A DNA stretch of 64,000 nt from JABDBE01 sp963832245 (GTDB taxonomy: Bacteria > Acidobacteriota > Terriglobia > Terriglobales > Acidobacteriaceae). Location of the stretch: the NCBI GenBank assembly GCA_963832245.1, contig CAWHTG010000004.1, forward strand, positions 62,001 to 126,000. Direction: 5' to 3'. Positions 36,372 through 45,735 of this stretch are shown here, one piece after another; position 1 is the first letter of the stretch, and the number at the start of each line of letters is the position of its first letter. A program made the position numbers and the translations under genes. The notes under the pieces are model-generated. The model was not told the origin of the DNA. It saw only the letters and a program-made list of their open reading frames with translations, and made no database searches.

Positions 36372-37304
36372 ATGCGAGGTCCAGTGAAGAGTCTGGGCAA
36401 GATCATTCGTTCGGTGCAGGCGTTCGGACGGGGCCTTTCCGGGCTCCCATCAGATCTGGAGTCGCGATCGACCGCCGTCGGCATCGGCTTGGCTCTCGGT
36501 GGAGGTTTCGCTCGCGGTATCGCCCACGTCGGCGTTCTCAAAGTCCTCGAAGAAGAAAATATTCCCATTCGCTACATTGCTGGCACCAGCGTCGGCGCCC
36601 TGATCGGCGCCGCGTACTGTAGCGGAATCTCAGTCGCGGAGTTAGAGGATGTTGCCGCCCGGGTACGCTTCAAGCACATTGCCCGTTGGACGGTCTCGCG
36701 TTATGGCTTCGCCAGCAATCAGCGAATGATTGGGTTCCTGAATCATCTCCTCAAGGTAAAGACATTTGAAGAGCTGCGTATCCCCCTAGCCGTTACAGCC
36801 ACGGATTTCTCCACCGGAGAGGGCGTGGTGTTTCACTCCGGCCCCCTGATCGATCCGGTGCGTGCCAGCTGCGCCTATCCAGGAATGTTCTTGCCGGTAA
36901 AAGTGCGTGGACGCTTGCTGATCGACGGCATGCTGTCACATACCGTTCCCACTCGCCCGCTGCGGCAAATGGGAGCCGACCGCGTGCTGGCCGTGCACCT
37001 AAAAGGCAAATGGACGGACGGGGAGGGCCCCCGTCATTTGTTCGACGTCATCGGACAATGTTTTGCCATCGCGCAGGAGATGAATAGCAGTCAATGGAAG
37101 CAGGCCGCCGATCTGCTGATTGAGCCTAACGTGAACGGCTACAAATACGATGCCTTTGAACACAGCGCTGCCTTGGTGCGAGCAGGGGAGGTAGCCACCC
37201 GCGCCGCTCTCCCGGAAATCCGCAAGTGGCTGGAAACCGAACCGCACCGCCAGAAAACAACCACCCGCGCCACCACGCGACCCGCCGCAGTCCCCGCCGA
37301 CTGA
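36372..37304 (+). CDS. Patatin-like phospholipase / esterase
   Basis: A 310-residue RssA/patatin-type lipid acyl hydrolase. The oxyanion loop is GGGFARG (residues 43-49), the nucleophile S73 is in GTSVG, and the catalytic Asp is D185 in IDGML. No signal peptide is evident. Such enzymes act on membrane phospholipids or related esters. The Lys/Thr/Arg/Pro-rich C-terminal tail (after about residue 290) looks disordered. Confidence 0.9.
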   Translation: MRGPVKSLGKIIRSVQAFGRGLSGLPSDLESRSTAVGIGLALGGGFARGIAHVGVLKVLEEENIPIRYIAGTSVGALIGAAYCSGISVAELEDVAARVRFKHIARWTVSRYGFASNQRMIGFLNHLLKVKTFEELRIPLAVTATDFSTGEGVVFHSGPLIDPVRASCAYPGMFLPVKVRGRLLIDGMLSHTVPTRPLRQMGADRVLAVHLKGKWTDGEGPRHLFDVIGQCFAIAQEMNSSQWKQAADLLIEPNVNGYKYDAFEHSAALVRAGEVATRAALPEIRKWLETEPHRQKTTTRATTRPAAVPAD

Positions 37305-37795
37305 AGCTACCGAACAAGCTACTCAAGAACCAAGTCGTAGGATCACTAGCCAGTCAGTGAGTGCTATGGCCTGATCTATAAAAGGGGATGTCAAGAACAT
37401 TTTTGTCCCTCCACCGGGGGCGCGGTATAGTTTGCGCCATCCAGCCCTCTCGCCCATTGGAAGACGCTAGTCTGGTGTCGTGCCTGCAGTTGATTTTGGT
37501 TGTTCCATCTCAGTAGTGGCATCTTCTTTAATGGTGACGACGCCGATCAGTTCCGAAACTGAGCAAGCCCTGCGGTTGTAACGGTGTCAACCATGGATCT
37601 ATCTGAGGCTCGTGGCCTAGTGCTTTTTCGGGTTGTCCGAGGGGGCATAGGGATTACACAGAGACTGGGTGCCATCGGCACCGTGTTGTCTACAGGCCAT
37701 TGTCATACTCACCCTCGAACCCGAGCGTCTAAAGAACCGATTGGCCACCACCAGAGAAGATCACCGGAGATGGAAGGGCTCTTCACCCGAGACGC
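37305..37795. other. Non-coding stretch next to the IS110 transposase, probably including its 3' end
   Basis: No convincing gene is seen in these 491 bases. The part nearest the transposase stop (about 37560-37795) is probably the non-coding end of the insertion sequence. On the minus strand it contains imperfect hairpins such as CGGTGCCGATGGCACC, a GGTGCC..GGCACC pair. The exact element boundary could not be fixed. Confidence 0.4.
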
Positions 37796-38937
37796 TCAAG
37801 CGGCTTGCGATTTCAGTTTTTCTGCGTCGAAGTTTTCTCCCTTCTTCCAAAGCGTCAGCGTAATGGCTGCAATCTTGCGCGCCAGGGTAAGGCGCGCCAT
37901 AGTCGGCTTTATGCCTTTGGCCAGCGCCGCCTGGTAGAAGTCCTGGAAGGGTCCGGGACGCACACTGGCCATGGTAGCCGCACCTTTGAATAGACCTTTC
38001 AGATCATGGTTGTGGTCTTTGTTCAGACCCCGAATGGAAAGCAGTTTCTTCGAGCGTCGCACTTGACCTTCGACAAAACGGTATTCCGCGCTGGTGCGCG
38101 TCTCCAAGGCCAGTCCGCTATAGGCCCAGAGTTGTCGCTTGGTGCGGAAACGATGCGGAGTCTGGATCAGGGCGACTGCCAGCGCCACTCGAATCGGTCC
38201 TAGATAAGGAATCTGTCGCAGCTTGGTGGTGATCGCATGCTTGCGACTTTCCGCTGACAGTTCGCGGCGCGCTTGCTGCCGCAAGTGTTGCAACATGTCC
38301 AGTTCCTCATAGAGTCGTTCGGCGCGACGCCGCACCCCGGCTTCGCGGATCTTTGCCAGCCACTGAGCTCGATGCCGACGGTAATACACATCTCTGCCTG
38401 CACAGGGAATCGCCCAGCTGCGGTACACCGCTTTCAGCCGATTCATCACCCGCGACAGGTCTTTGACGATGGTCAGATAACTCCGCGATAGTTCGCGCAA
38501 CATCCGCACCCCGGTCTCGCCGTGGTAGACCGGTTTGAGTTGGTTGCCGCGTAACAGGTCGGCCAGCTTGCGCGCATCGATGCGATCGCTCTTATTCCCG
38601 TCTTTGAGTAGTGCATTCTTGCGCGGATTGCACACCACCAGTTTGTCGACGCGGGAGTGGAGTAGATCGTACAGCCAGGCAGACCAAGTTCCTTCTTCGA
38701 AGGTCACCGACAAGCTTCCGCGCAAGCCCGCAAAAAACTGAAGGATGGTGGCCGCTTTGGTCTCCAGAATCGATTCCATGACCAACTTGCCGGTTGCATC
38801 CATGACTGCGACCACGATCGTTGCTTGATGAACGTCCAGCCCAATATACTTTTCATCGTTCACGAGGGTGCTCCTTTCTGTAGGTGGTGATCTGAACGCT
38901 CACAACCTACTCCAAAAGGGCGCCCTTTTATAATGCG
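37560..38937 (-). mobile_element. IS110-family insertion sequence (approximate limits)
   Basis: The element is defined by its DEDD transposase gene. IS110 elements lack terminal inverted repeats and target duplications, so ends cannot be read directly. The right limit is set at the perfect palindrome AAAAGGGCGCCCTTTT (38922-38937), 59 bases upstream of the transposase start, and the left limit is a guess. The long non-coding part lies 3' of the transposase, which fits the IS1111-like subgroup. It sits just after the stop of the MgtC/DUF4010 gene and does not interrupt it. Confidence 0.5.
37796..38863 (-). CDS. IS110-family transposase
   Basis: A 355-residue intact DEDD transposase/recombinase. 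The RuvC-like N-domain opens with YIGLDVHQATIVVAV (Asp9), continues with FEEGTW, and holds KSDRIDARKLADLL with the paired Asp residues. The C-terminal Tnp_20 domain contains IPYLGPIRVALAVA and AYSGLAL with the probable serine nucleophile. It starts at GTG 38863 behind AAAGGAG. IS110 enzymes are guided by a bridge RNA encoded in a non-coding end of the element. Confidence 0.93.
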   Translation of the reverse strand: MNDEKYIGLDVHQATIVVAVMDATGKLVMESILETKAATILQFFAGLRGSLSVTFEEGTWSAWLYDLLHSRVDKLVVCNPRKNALLKDGNKSDRIDARKLADLLRGNQLKPVYHGETGVRMLRELSRSYLTIVKDLSRVMNRLKAVYRSWAIPCAGRDVYYRRHRAQWLAKIREAGVRRRAERLYEELDMLQHLRQQARRELSAESRKHAITTKLRQIPYLGPIRVALAVALIQTPHRFRTKRQLWAYSGLALETRTSAEYRFVEGQVRRSKKLLSIRGLNKDHNHDLKGLFKGAATMASVRPGPFQDFYQAALAKGIKPTMARLTLARKIAAITLTLWKKGENFDAEKLKSQAA

Positions 38938-39009
38938 ATTGCGACAGCTATTGGTAAGCTCCTCCACCGAGAAGGTTGTTTTCTGGTACTTGTTTACAAC
39001 GGGGTCCGG

Positions 39010-40251
39010 CTACCGCGATAGAAAATGGTGCTGTACTGCGAGTGCCACGATGCCAACCACTATCTGCAAAGTAGTAGAACTGGCAATCCTGAACACGATT
39101 GCGCGGGGCAGGCGCTTGAACACCACAGGGACATTGGTCAATGCGCTTGTCATGGACCCGATTACGGCAGCCGTTCCCGCCAGTTCTGCCGTGATTTTCC
39201 CGCTAGCAGCCAGGTTGGCGACCGCCACCGTAGTGCTCGCACTGCTAGCCACGCCGCTGATGCCGCTTGCGACCATAAGGCCCAAGTTCCCGAATAGCCT
39301 CGCAGCGAGTGTGCCGACGACTTGGATCGCGAGAAACAAAATTCCGTATCCCAACACTCTTCTCAAGGAGATGGGCGAACCCAGAGTCAGTTCTTGACCG
39401 GGTTCGCTTTCTGGCTTGCCACTTCGCAGCAACAAGGCGGCACACGCCATCGCGAAGAGCGGGCCGACAGCTGTGAACAGCGCCTGCGGCGCGAATAGCG
39501 CCAGTAGGACGATGTTGCGAATAAACATGGCGACGGTCGCAAGTAGGACGACCACTGCGATCCTGTCGCCGCTGACCACCGCCATAAGTTCGGCGACTGC
39601 GGCGCGGTTGCTCACCAAGCCACCTAGGATGGCCGTCCAGTACAACCCTCGCGTGCTGTACAGCCGCAGCAGCACGTAATTGACGAAGGCTATGCTGGCG
39701 ATCACTACGACCGAGACCCATGCCTGACGCAGGTTCACCAGTTCCCACCGGTCAATGAAGCGGTTGGGTAAGACTGGGTAGATTACCAACCCGATCAAGC
39801 CGAGGAGCACCGCGCTGCGCAGCTCGTCGATGCTCACGCCCCCGGCAAACTTGCGCAATTCCACCTTCCACGCCAGCAGGAGCGTCATCAAGATCGCTGA
39901 TGCGACGGGCGTGAACGTGTGACCGAGTCCGATCAGTGCGCCCAAGGCATAGGTCACCAGCAGCGCCGCAGAAGTTGTGATCTCCAGAGCGCCACTGCCG
40001 ATCATGCTGCGAGCGTTAAGGAAAGCAATTAACACGATCATGCCGATCATGGCAGCCAAGCCATACTGGGGCGAGATCAGCACACTCAAGGCCCCGAGCA
40101 GTGCCGTCAACCCAAAGGTGCGTGTCCCAACGTCCTTGTTGGCAGACTCGCGCTCAAACCCAACGAGCATCCCGACCGCAAGAGCCATAGCGATTTTGAT
40201 CGCGACTGTGCTAGGTGGGAACCGCGAGACCTCCTGAAAAGCAAACGACAT
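39010..40251 (-). CDS. MgtC/SapB and DUF4010 membrane protein
   Basis: A 413-residue protein with 11-13 predicted transmembrane helices. The N-terminal part matches MgtC/SapB (ALAVGMLVGFERESANKDVGTRTFGLTALL at residues 24-53, given here in pieces: GMLVGFERE and GTRTFGLTALLGAL). The rest matches DUF4010. MgtC proteins affect magnesium and phosphate homeostasis and ATP synthase activity; the function of the fused form is not known. It is the neighbour of the insertion sequence and of a DUF6226-like gene. Confidence 0.85.
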   Translation of the reverse strand: MSFAFQEVSRFPPSTVAIKIAMALAVGMLVGFERESANKDVGTRTFGLTALLGALSVLISPQYGLAAMIGMIVLIAFLNARSMIGSGALEITTSAALLVTYALGALIGLGHTFTPVASAILMTLLLAWKVELRKFAGGVSIDELRSAVLLGLIGLVIYPVLPNRFIDRWELVNLRQAWVSVVVIASIAFVNYVLLRLYSTRGLYWTAILGGLVSNRAAVAELMAVVSGDRIAVVVLLATVAMFIRNIVLLALFAPQALFTAVGPLFAMACAALLLRSGKPESEPGQELTLGSPISLRRVLGYGILFLAIQVVGTLAARLFGNLGLMVASGISGVASSASTTVAVANLAASGKITAELAGTAAVIGSMTSALTNVPVVFKRLPRAIVFRIASSTTLQIVVGIVALAVQHHFLSR

Positions 40252-40443
40252 AAAACCTCACCCGATCAATCTCACCCGCTCAGTGACGCGGCTGAAAACG
40301 TGTCGGCATTGGAATGGTTATAACGCAACGGGACACACTGTGAGCGATGTTTTTTCCGTGATTAAGGATAACTGGCGAAATATCGCGGTTACACTCATCG
40401 ACCCGATTCGGCGAATTCTGTAGGTCCTCTATAATTTGGATAG

Positions 40444-41019
40444 ATGACCGGACACCGTTGGGGGGCTGAGGGCCCACCTCTCGAAGCTTATTCGCGCGTC
40501 ACGAACCCGGAGCGATTCGCGTCCCTGCACGACGTCGCGGCAGAGTTACTGGACAGGTTGGAGCGCGAATTCGACACCGAGCGCTCGGAGGGTTATGGTT
40601 TCGATCCCGAACTGGAGGAGGGCTCCACACTGGCGCGCCCGAGCGTAACCCTCGTGCCACGGGACGTCGGTGCCGCGCCCATCGTCGTTGCCTTCACGAC
40701 GTTCCCCGGGCTTCGCGTACGCTTTGGGCGGTGGTGGATGGCCGCCTTTCCGACCTGCGGGTGCGATGCGTGCGATGAAACGGCCGAAAGCGAAAGAGAA
40801 CGCTTCAAGTCGCTAATCGACAACCTCATTGCAGGCCGCTTCCGGGAAGGCATCCGGATTTCCCCTGAAGGAGGCGCGTGGAATGAGTCGGAGTTCTGGT
40901 CGAGTGGCGGGCGCTGCGCACAAAAGTTGCAGCTTGATCCAGTTCAAGCTCGCCAGCTAATTGCAGGTGATCGGTCCTTGTACGAATGGAGGCCATGGCG
41001 GAGGCGGACGGCAGACTAG
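40444..41019 (+). CDS. DUF6226-like protein
   Basis: A 191-residue soluble protein. The opening VTNPERFASLHDVAAELLDRLE, the FTTFPGLRVRFGRW segment and the CGCDACDE cysteine motif (about residues 104-111) resemble DUF6226 proteins, known mostly from Actinobacteria. No function is known. Its position between the IS-adjacent MgtC gene and the BNR gene, and its actinobacterial flavour, hint at transfer, but this is inference. Confidence 0.6.
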   Translation: MTGHRWGAEGPPLEAYSRVTNPERFASLHDVAAELLDRLEREFDTERSEGYGFDPELEEGSTLARPSVTLVPRDVGAAPIVVAFTTFPGLRVRFGRWWMAAFPTCGCDACDETAESERERFKSLIDNLIAGRFREGIRISPEGGAWNESEFWSSGGRCAQKLQLDPVQARQLIAGDRSLYEWRPWRRRTAD

Positions 41020-41153
41020 ACCGACGAAAGTGATTACGGGATCCAATCTTCGCCAACGAGCAACAATGAACTCCCCTCTGGCCGTTTGACACCCTTTGCG
41101 ACCGCTCCTATACTTGCTCCGCGCCGCGAATCCCGCGTCCAGAGAGGACTCCC

Positions 41154-42257
41154 ATGCGAAAACGTTGGCTCGCTGTTTTCCTGATTGCCGGTTTTGCAAC
41201 CTTCGGCTTTACACAACAGAACAAAGATCATCAACCCAAACTGACTCCGCAAAAGAGCGGTACTACGCAGCTGCTCATTGCCGTAAGTCCGGTAGACTCC
41301 CGTGTCGTTTGGGCAGCCGGGACCGGCGGCACTTACGTGGTGACGACCGACGGCGGAGAGCACTGGAAAGCGGCCGTTGTGCCCGGAGCCGCAAACCTGC
41401 AATTCCGCGATGTGCACGGCGTAAGCGATAAGGTCGCGTATTTAATGTCCATACCAAATACGAGCGGAACGACGGATTTTCGCATTTACAAAACCGTCGA
41501 TGGCGGCGAAAACTGGACCATCGAATTCACCAACCACACCAAGAATGCGTTTTATGATTGCTTCGCCTTCTGGACCCCGGACCGGGGCATCACCCACAGC
41601 GATTCCGTCAACGGCGTTTTTCCCGACATTCGCACCACCAACGGAACCACCTGGAAGTCGATCGCGCCGAACATGCCGCCTGCGTTGAAGGGCGAAGCCT
41701 CGTTCGCGGCCAGTGGGACCTGCATCACAACCCAGGGCGGAAGAAACGCCTGGATTGCCACCGGCGGCGCAAGCGTCGCGAGAATCCTCGCCACAAGAGA
41801 CGGCGGCGGCACCTGGAACGCTTATGACACTCCGCTGGTCAGCTCGCCCAGCGCGGGCGCGATCAGTGTGGCTTTCCGCAACCCCTGGAATGGCATCGTG
41901 GGCGGTGGCGACCTCGCCTCAAACAAAAGCGCGGACGCGGCGACATCAAACGATGGCGGTAAAACCTGGCAACCTACCAACAAGCCGCCCGTCGCGGGCT
42001 CCATTTTCTGCCTCAGCTATGTGCATGGCCACGGCGATGTCAAAGAAGCAGACGGCCACAGGGATCGCACAGTTGTAATCACCGCGGAGACGGCGCCAAA
42101 CTTCACTTCAGGATCTGCGGCCTGGACTCCCGATGAGGGACAAACTTGGTTCAAACTGCCAAAAATAGTGAGTGGCTACTGGGCAGTCGGTTTTGCCAGT
42201 CCGGAAGCCGGATGGTTCGTGGGCAATGGCGGCAAAATTCTGAAGATCAGCTTCTAG
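41154..42257 (+). CDS. Secreted BNR/YCF48-like beta-propeller protein
   Basis: A 367-residue protein with a cleavable signal peptide (KRWLAVFLIAGFATFGFTQ). Repeats of the form VTTDGGEHWKA, KTVDGGENWT, TRDGGGTWNAY and TSNDGGKTWQPT are BNR/Asp-box blades, and the overall pattern resembles YCF48/HCF136-like propellers. It ends in FVGNGGKILKI, a propeller-closing strand. The ligand or role is unknown. Confidence 0.82.
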   Translation: MRKRWLAVFLIAGFATFGFTQQNKDHQPKLTPQKSGTTQLLIAVSPVDSRVVWAAGTGGTYVVTTDGGEHWKAAVVPGAANLQFRDVHGVSDKVAYLMSIPNTSGTTDFRIYKTVDGGENWTIEFTNHTKNAFYDCFAFWTPDRGITHSDSVNGVFPDIRTTNGTTWKSIAPNMPPALKGEASFAASGTCITTQGGRNAWIATGGASVARILATRDGGGTWNAYDTPLVSSPSAGAISVAFRNPWNGIVGGGDLASNKSADAATSNDGGKTWQPTNKPPVAGSIFCLSYVHGHGDVKEADGHRDRTVVITAETAPNFTSGSAAWTPDEGQTWFKLPKIVSGYWAVGFASPEAGWFVGNGGKILKISF

Positions 42258-42355
42258 GCAGAGTCTAACAAACCGATGTTTCGCGGGTGGACCACCTTGA
42301 TCGGCGGAGCTGTCATACGGTCCACCAGTCTTGCGTCAAGGAAAAAGCTCTAAGA

Positions 42356-42393
42356 GCCCGGCCCTCTCGCAAAGAACGCGAGAAGGGCCGGGC
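42356..42393. terminator. Strong GC-rich hairpin between the BNR and phosphatase genes
   Basis: GCCCGGCCCT-CTCGC and GCGAG-AAGGGCCGGGC form about 15 pairs with one bulge around AAAGAAC. A T run (CTTTTTCC) follows only on the minus strand, about nine bases away, so its use as a plus-strand terminator is uncertain; it may be another dispersed repeat. Confidence 0.5.
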
Positions 42394-42570
42394 GTACCCA
42401 GTTTGAGGGGTCTGGTGAACGCCTGGCCAGCCCCAACCGGATCGCGGACCACGGGAGCGCGCCACAAGTCCCGCCTCCAATCTTGAATCGAAAATCCCCG
42501 GCTGGCATCTGATAATACAGTTGCAAGTATGCGTGTTTACTTACACTTAGATTCGGCAGGAGGGCAAGCC

Positions 42571-43848
42571 GTGGCGACCGCTCCCAGGATACCGACACCC
42601 GAATACACCGCCGAGCATCAGCTGGCCTTTGACCAGGTAGAAGACCTGCTCAAATTGCAGAAGGCGGCCCAGAAAATCAACTCGATCCTGGATCTGGATC
42701 GGCTCATCGACAAAGTCGTGAATGATGTTGCGCGCTCGTTCGGCTGCATCGAGGCAGATATCTACTTGTACGACGAAGAGCGCGGAGAATTAGCTTTGGC
42801 CTGCGCGCACGGTTGCGCGGGCTGCGACGTCTGCGGCAAAGGCAACTCCCTGAAGCTCGGGAAAGATGGCATGGTGGGCTACGTCGCCGGCACCGGCCAG
42901 ATGCGTTATGCGCCCGACGTGCGAAAAGATCCGTACTACATCGGATGTGAGGAGTCGACGCTTTCCCAAGTCGCGATTCCGCTGCACGTCGAGGGAAAAC
43001 TGATCGGCGTGTTCACGGCTTCGCATCCCGAGTTAGACGCGTTTCCTGCTGAACAGCTTCGGCTTTTGCAAGCCCTGTGCAGCTATGTTGCCGTTGCGGT
43101 GCACAACGCACGCCGTTTTCAGGAAGAGCAGCACCAGCGCCAGAAAATGAGCCGCGAGGCCAATGAAGCGCGCAAGATTCAGCAGGCCTTGCTGCCTCGC
43201 TGCTCACCCTACATCCCCGGCTTCGTTGTCACCGGACTTTCCACCCCGGCCGGCGCGGTGGGCGGGGATTGGTACGACTTCATCCCTTTCACCGATGGCC
43301 GTTGGGGATTGGTGCTGGCCGATGTTTCGGGAAAAGGCATGGCGGCTGCGCTGCTGATGTCGGCAACGCGCGGCATGCTTCGCTCTTTGGCGGAGGCAGC
43401 CTGCAGCCCGAGCGAGGTGCTGATCAAGCTGAATGAGTTGCTGGTCAACGATTTTCCTTCGGGCCGGTTCGTCACCATGATCTATGGTGTCCTCGATCCC
43501 GTGGCCCGCACACTGACTTTCTCGAGCGCCGGCCACTTGCGCCCGCTTCTGATTGAGGGCGCGCATGCCCGCTTCCTGGATACCGAGCGAGGCATGCCGC
43601 TGGGAATTGGGCCCGGCGATTATTCCGAAGGACAAGTGCAGTTGCCCCAAGGCTCGCGCCTGCTGTTTTACAGCGACGGCATTACCGAAGCGGCGAATCT
43701 GGAAGAGGACGAGTACGGCGCGGCACGCCTGGAAAAACATTTTGGCCAGAGTGAAGCATCTGCGGAGAGCATCCTCGGAGACGTGCGGACGTTTGCCAAT
43801 GGGGCCGGTTTGCACGATGACGCCACGGTCATTCTGGTGAAGGCCTAG
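42571..43848 (+). CDS. GAF-domain PP2C (SpoIIE/RsbU-type) serine phosphatase
   Basis: A 425-residue cytoplasmic signalling protein. A GAF domain (about residues 40-180) precedes a linker helix and an RsbU-like phosphatase domain (about 215-420) with the metal motifs GGDWYDF, LADVSGKGMAAAL and LHDDATVILV. Such phosphatases act on anti-sigma antagonist partners in stress switches. The GAF domain contains a cysteine cluster C78-x3-C82-x2-C85-x2-C88 plus C59 and C126, which could bind a metal or iron-sulphur cluster. The GTG at 42571 follows GGAGGG at ideal spacing; an ATG at 42529 is the alternative. Confidence 0.88.
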   Translation: MATAPRIPTPEYTAEHQLAFDQVEDLLKLQKAAQKINSILDLDRLIDKVVNDVARSFGCIEADIYLYDEERGELALACAHGCAGCDVCGKGNSLKLGKDGMVGYVAGTGQMRYAPDVRKDPYYIGCEESTLSQVAIPLHVEGKLIGVFTASHPELDAFPAEQLRLLQALCSYVAVAVHNARRFQEEQHQRQKMSREANEARKIQQALLPRCSPYIPGFVVTGLSTPAGAVGGDWYDFIPFTDGRWGLVLADVSGKGMAAALLMSATRGMLRSLAEAACSPSEVLIKLNELLVNDFPSGRFVTMIYGVLDPVARTLTFSSAGHLRPLLIEGAHARFLDTERGMPLGIGPGDYSEGQVQLPQGSRLLFYSDGITEAANLEEDEYGAARLEKHFGQSEASAESILGDVRTFANGAGLHDDATVILVKA

Positions 43849-43854
43849 CCTGCT

Positions 43855-43882
43855 GTAGAGACGTAGCTAGCTACGTCTCTAC
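43855..43882. repeat. Family D palindrome
   Basis: GTAGAGACGTAGC and GCTACGTCTCTAC meet in a perfect palindrome, centred on TAGCTAGCTA, directly after the phosphatase stop codon. Confidence 0.82.
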
Positions 43883-43941
43883 AGACGAGGACCCATTTTC
43901 GTTTGCTCTTGTGGAGACCGGCAAAGTACGATAGCCGGGCC

Positions 43942-44961
43942 ATGAAAAAGTCTGTATTTTGCTGCTGTCTTGTTCTTCTGTCCGCCTGCTGCTTACTAAT
44001 CACAACCAGCGCACAGACTGATAAACCTACTGCCGCCCGCAGCGCTTCTGCGTCCAATGTTTATCCCCTGCAGGAAGGTTTCGTGGATGCGCGTGGGGTG
44101 ATGATTTATTACAAAATGCTCGGCCGCGGAGCGCCTTTGATGATCGTGCATGGCGGTCCGGGCGCGTCGCACGATTATTTTCTGCCCTATCTTCTGCCTC
44201 TGGCCCGGCGCAACAAATTAATTTTTGTCGATGAGCGCGGCTCCGGCCGATCGCAGAAACTGGAGGACCCTTCCGGCTACACCATCGAGAACATGGTGGA
44301 AGACGTCGAAAGGGTGCGACAGGCGCTCGGACTGGGCAAAATCAGACTCCTCGGCCACTCTTATGGAGGAGCCTTGGCGCAGGCTTACGCGCTGAAGTAT
44401 CAGGCGAACCTCACTCATCTGATTCTTGGCAGCACTTGGTCGAGCACCAAGGCGATCAACGAAGTCTTCGTGCGCATGAAACAGAACATGTCACCAGAAC
44501 TGCGGGAGCGCATCAATAGTCTTGAGGAGGCGGGATTATTTGGGCACGGCAAGGATTACGAGAAAAACCGCTACACCAATAACTACATGATCGCCGCCTG
44601 GGGCGAGGGTTATTTCCCATACCTTTATCAGCAGCATCCTGATCCCAATTATGATCCGGTTGACAACGGCAAAATTTCCTGGGAGCTGTATCGCGAAATG
44701 TGGGGCGAGCATGGAGAGTTCATCATCGATGGCAACTTGAAATCGGTCGAGTACACGGATCGCTTGTCGACCATCAAAGTGCCGACTCTGATTCTCGTGG
44801 GTGATCACGATGAATGCGATCCGTCGCTCTCGCAAGCGATGCATGAGAAGATCGCAGGATCAAAGATGGTGATCTTTCCCAAGGCAGGGCATATGACCTT
44901 TGTGGACGATACCGGAATGTTTATCAAAACGGTCGATGAGTTTCTGCATGCATCGAAGTAG
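43942..44961 (+). CDS. Exported alpha/beta hydrolase, proline iminopeptidase-like
   Basis: A 339-residue exported hydrolase (signal sequence MKKSVFCCCLVLLSACCLL, possibly a lipoprotein with lipobox LSAC). HGGPG at 70-74 is the oxyanion motif of prolyl aminopeptidases. The nucleophile is S140 in GHSYGG, the acid lies in VGDHDECD, and the His in KAGHMTF. The start at 43942 gives the signal peptide; an upstream in-frame start at 43903 would bury it. It overlaps the next gene by 14 bases. Confidence 0.87.
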   Translation: MKKSVFCCCLVLLSACCLLITTSAQTDKPTAARSASASNVYPLQEGFVDARGVMIYYKMLGRGAPLMIVHGGPGASHDYFLPYLLPLARRNKLIFVDERGSGRSQKLEDPSGYTIENMVEDVERVRQALGLGKIRLLGHSYGGALAQAYALKYQANLTHLILGSTWSSTKAINEVFVRMKQNMSPELRERINSLEEAGLFGHGKDYEKNRYTNNYMIAAWGEGYFPYLYQQHPDPNYDPVDNGKISWELYREMWGEHGEFIIDGNLKSVEYTDRLSTIKVPTLILVGDHDECDPSLSQAMHEKIAGSKMVIFPKAGHMTFVDDTGMFIKTVDEFLHASK

Positions 44962-45634
44962 AACAATTTTATTGCTGGTCTCGGGGTTGCTGGCCATTCA
45001 TGCGACATCCGCCGCCCAACAAGGCGCCGCGACTGGCGAGCCGCTTGTGGTTCAAACCGTCAGCTTGCCCAAGGCATATCTCAAACAACACTACGAAGTT
45101 CATCTGGAAGCGCGTGGGGGAATCACTCCATTGCGTTGGGAACTCGCAGACGGGGCGCTGCCGGCGGGTATTGTGCTCGGGCGAGATGGGATTCTGAGCG
45201 GCGCTCCGACGGAAACCGGGGAATTCCGGTTCACCGTGACCGTGACCGACAGCGGTAGACCTGCCGCGCAACGCAACCAGCAACTTGTGCTGACTGTCGT
45301 GGCCCCGCTTCTCGCGCAGTGGGGACGTTATCCCACGGTCACAGGCCAACGGCTGGAGGGATCCATTATCGTGTCCAACCAGACCGAGCAGGATTTCGAT
45401 CTCACCACAATCATGATGGCGGTGAATGAGACGGGACGCGCTACCGCGATCGGCTACCAGCGCCTTACCCTGAAAAAGAACACTTCGAGTCTGGAAATTT
45501 CCTTTGGAGAAAACCTGCCGCAGGGTTCGTATGAATTGAATGTGGATGCGGTCGCTGAGGTCGCCGCGACCAACTCGATTTATCGGGCACGGCTGGTACC
45601 GAAAGAAAGGTTTGAAATACTGGAGGAGCCCTGA
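44948..45634 (+). CDS. Secreted protein with a putative Ig-like (He_PIG) domain
   Basis: A 228-residue exported protein. The signal peptide is MHRSRTILLLVSGLLAIHAT. An Ig-like domain at about residues 35-110 shows the signature GGITPLRWELADGALPAGI, then LSGAPTETGEFRFTVTVTDS, typical of putative-Ig (He_PIG) modules. The second half is a beta-rich domain I do not recognise. It overlaps the hydrolase gene by 14 bases, so they are likely co-expressed. Confidence 0.75.
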   Translation: MHRSRTILLLVSGLLAIHATSAAQQGAATGEPLVVQTVSLPKAYLKQHYEVHLEARGGITPLRWELADGALPAGIVLGRDGILSGAPTETGEFRFTVTVTDSGRPAAQRNQQLVLTVVAPLLAQWGRYPTVTGQRLEGSIIVSNQTEQDFDLTTIMMAVNETGRATAIGYQRLTLKKNTSSLEISFGENLPQGSYELNVDAVAEVAATNSIYRARLVPKERFEILEEP

Positions 45635-45637
45635 AAA

Positions 45638-45718
45638 CAGTGGACGGTGGGTAACCGTCTAATGCGCAATTAACTTGGGGGAGAGCCGCACTCCAGAGCA
45701 CCCACCGCCCACTAACTG
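45638..45718. repeat. Inverted repeat (CAGTGGACGGTGGGT / ACCCACCGCCCACTAACTG)
   Basis: Imperfect complementary arms of 15 and 19 bases are separated by about 47 bases, directly after the Ig-like gene. The layout matches the family E long inverted repeats. Confidence 0.65.
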
Positions 45719-45735
45719 CTGCAGACAAAAATTAA

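Noticed and set aside
36212..36568. N-terminal extension of the Nudix gene
   Set aside because: It lies antisense over the start of the patatin gene, and the Nudix family begins at 36211.
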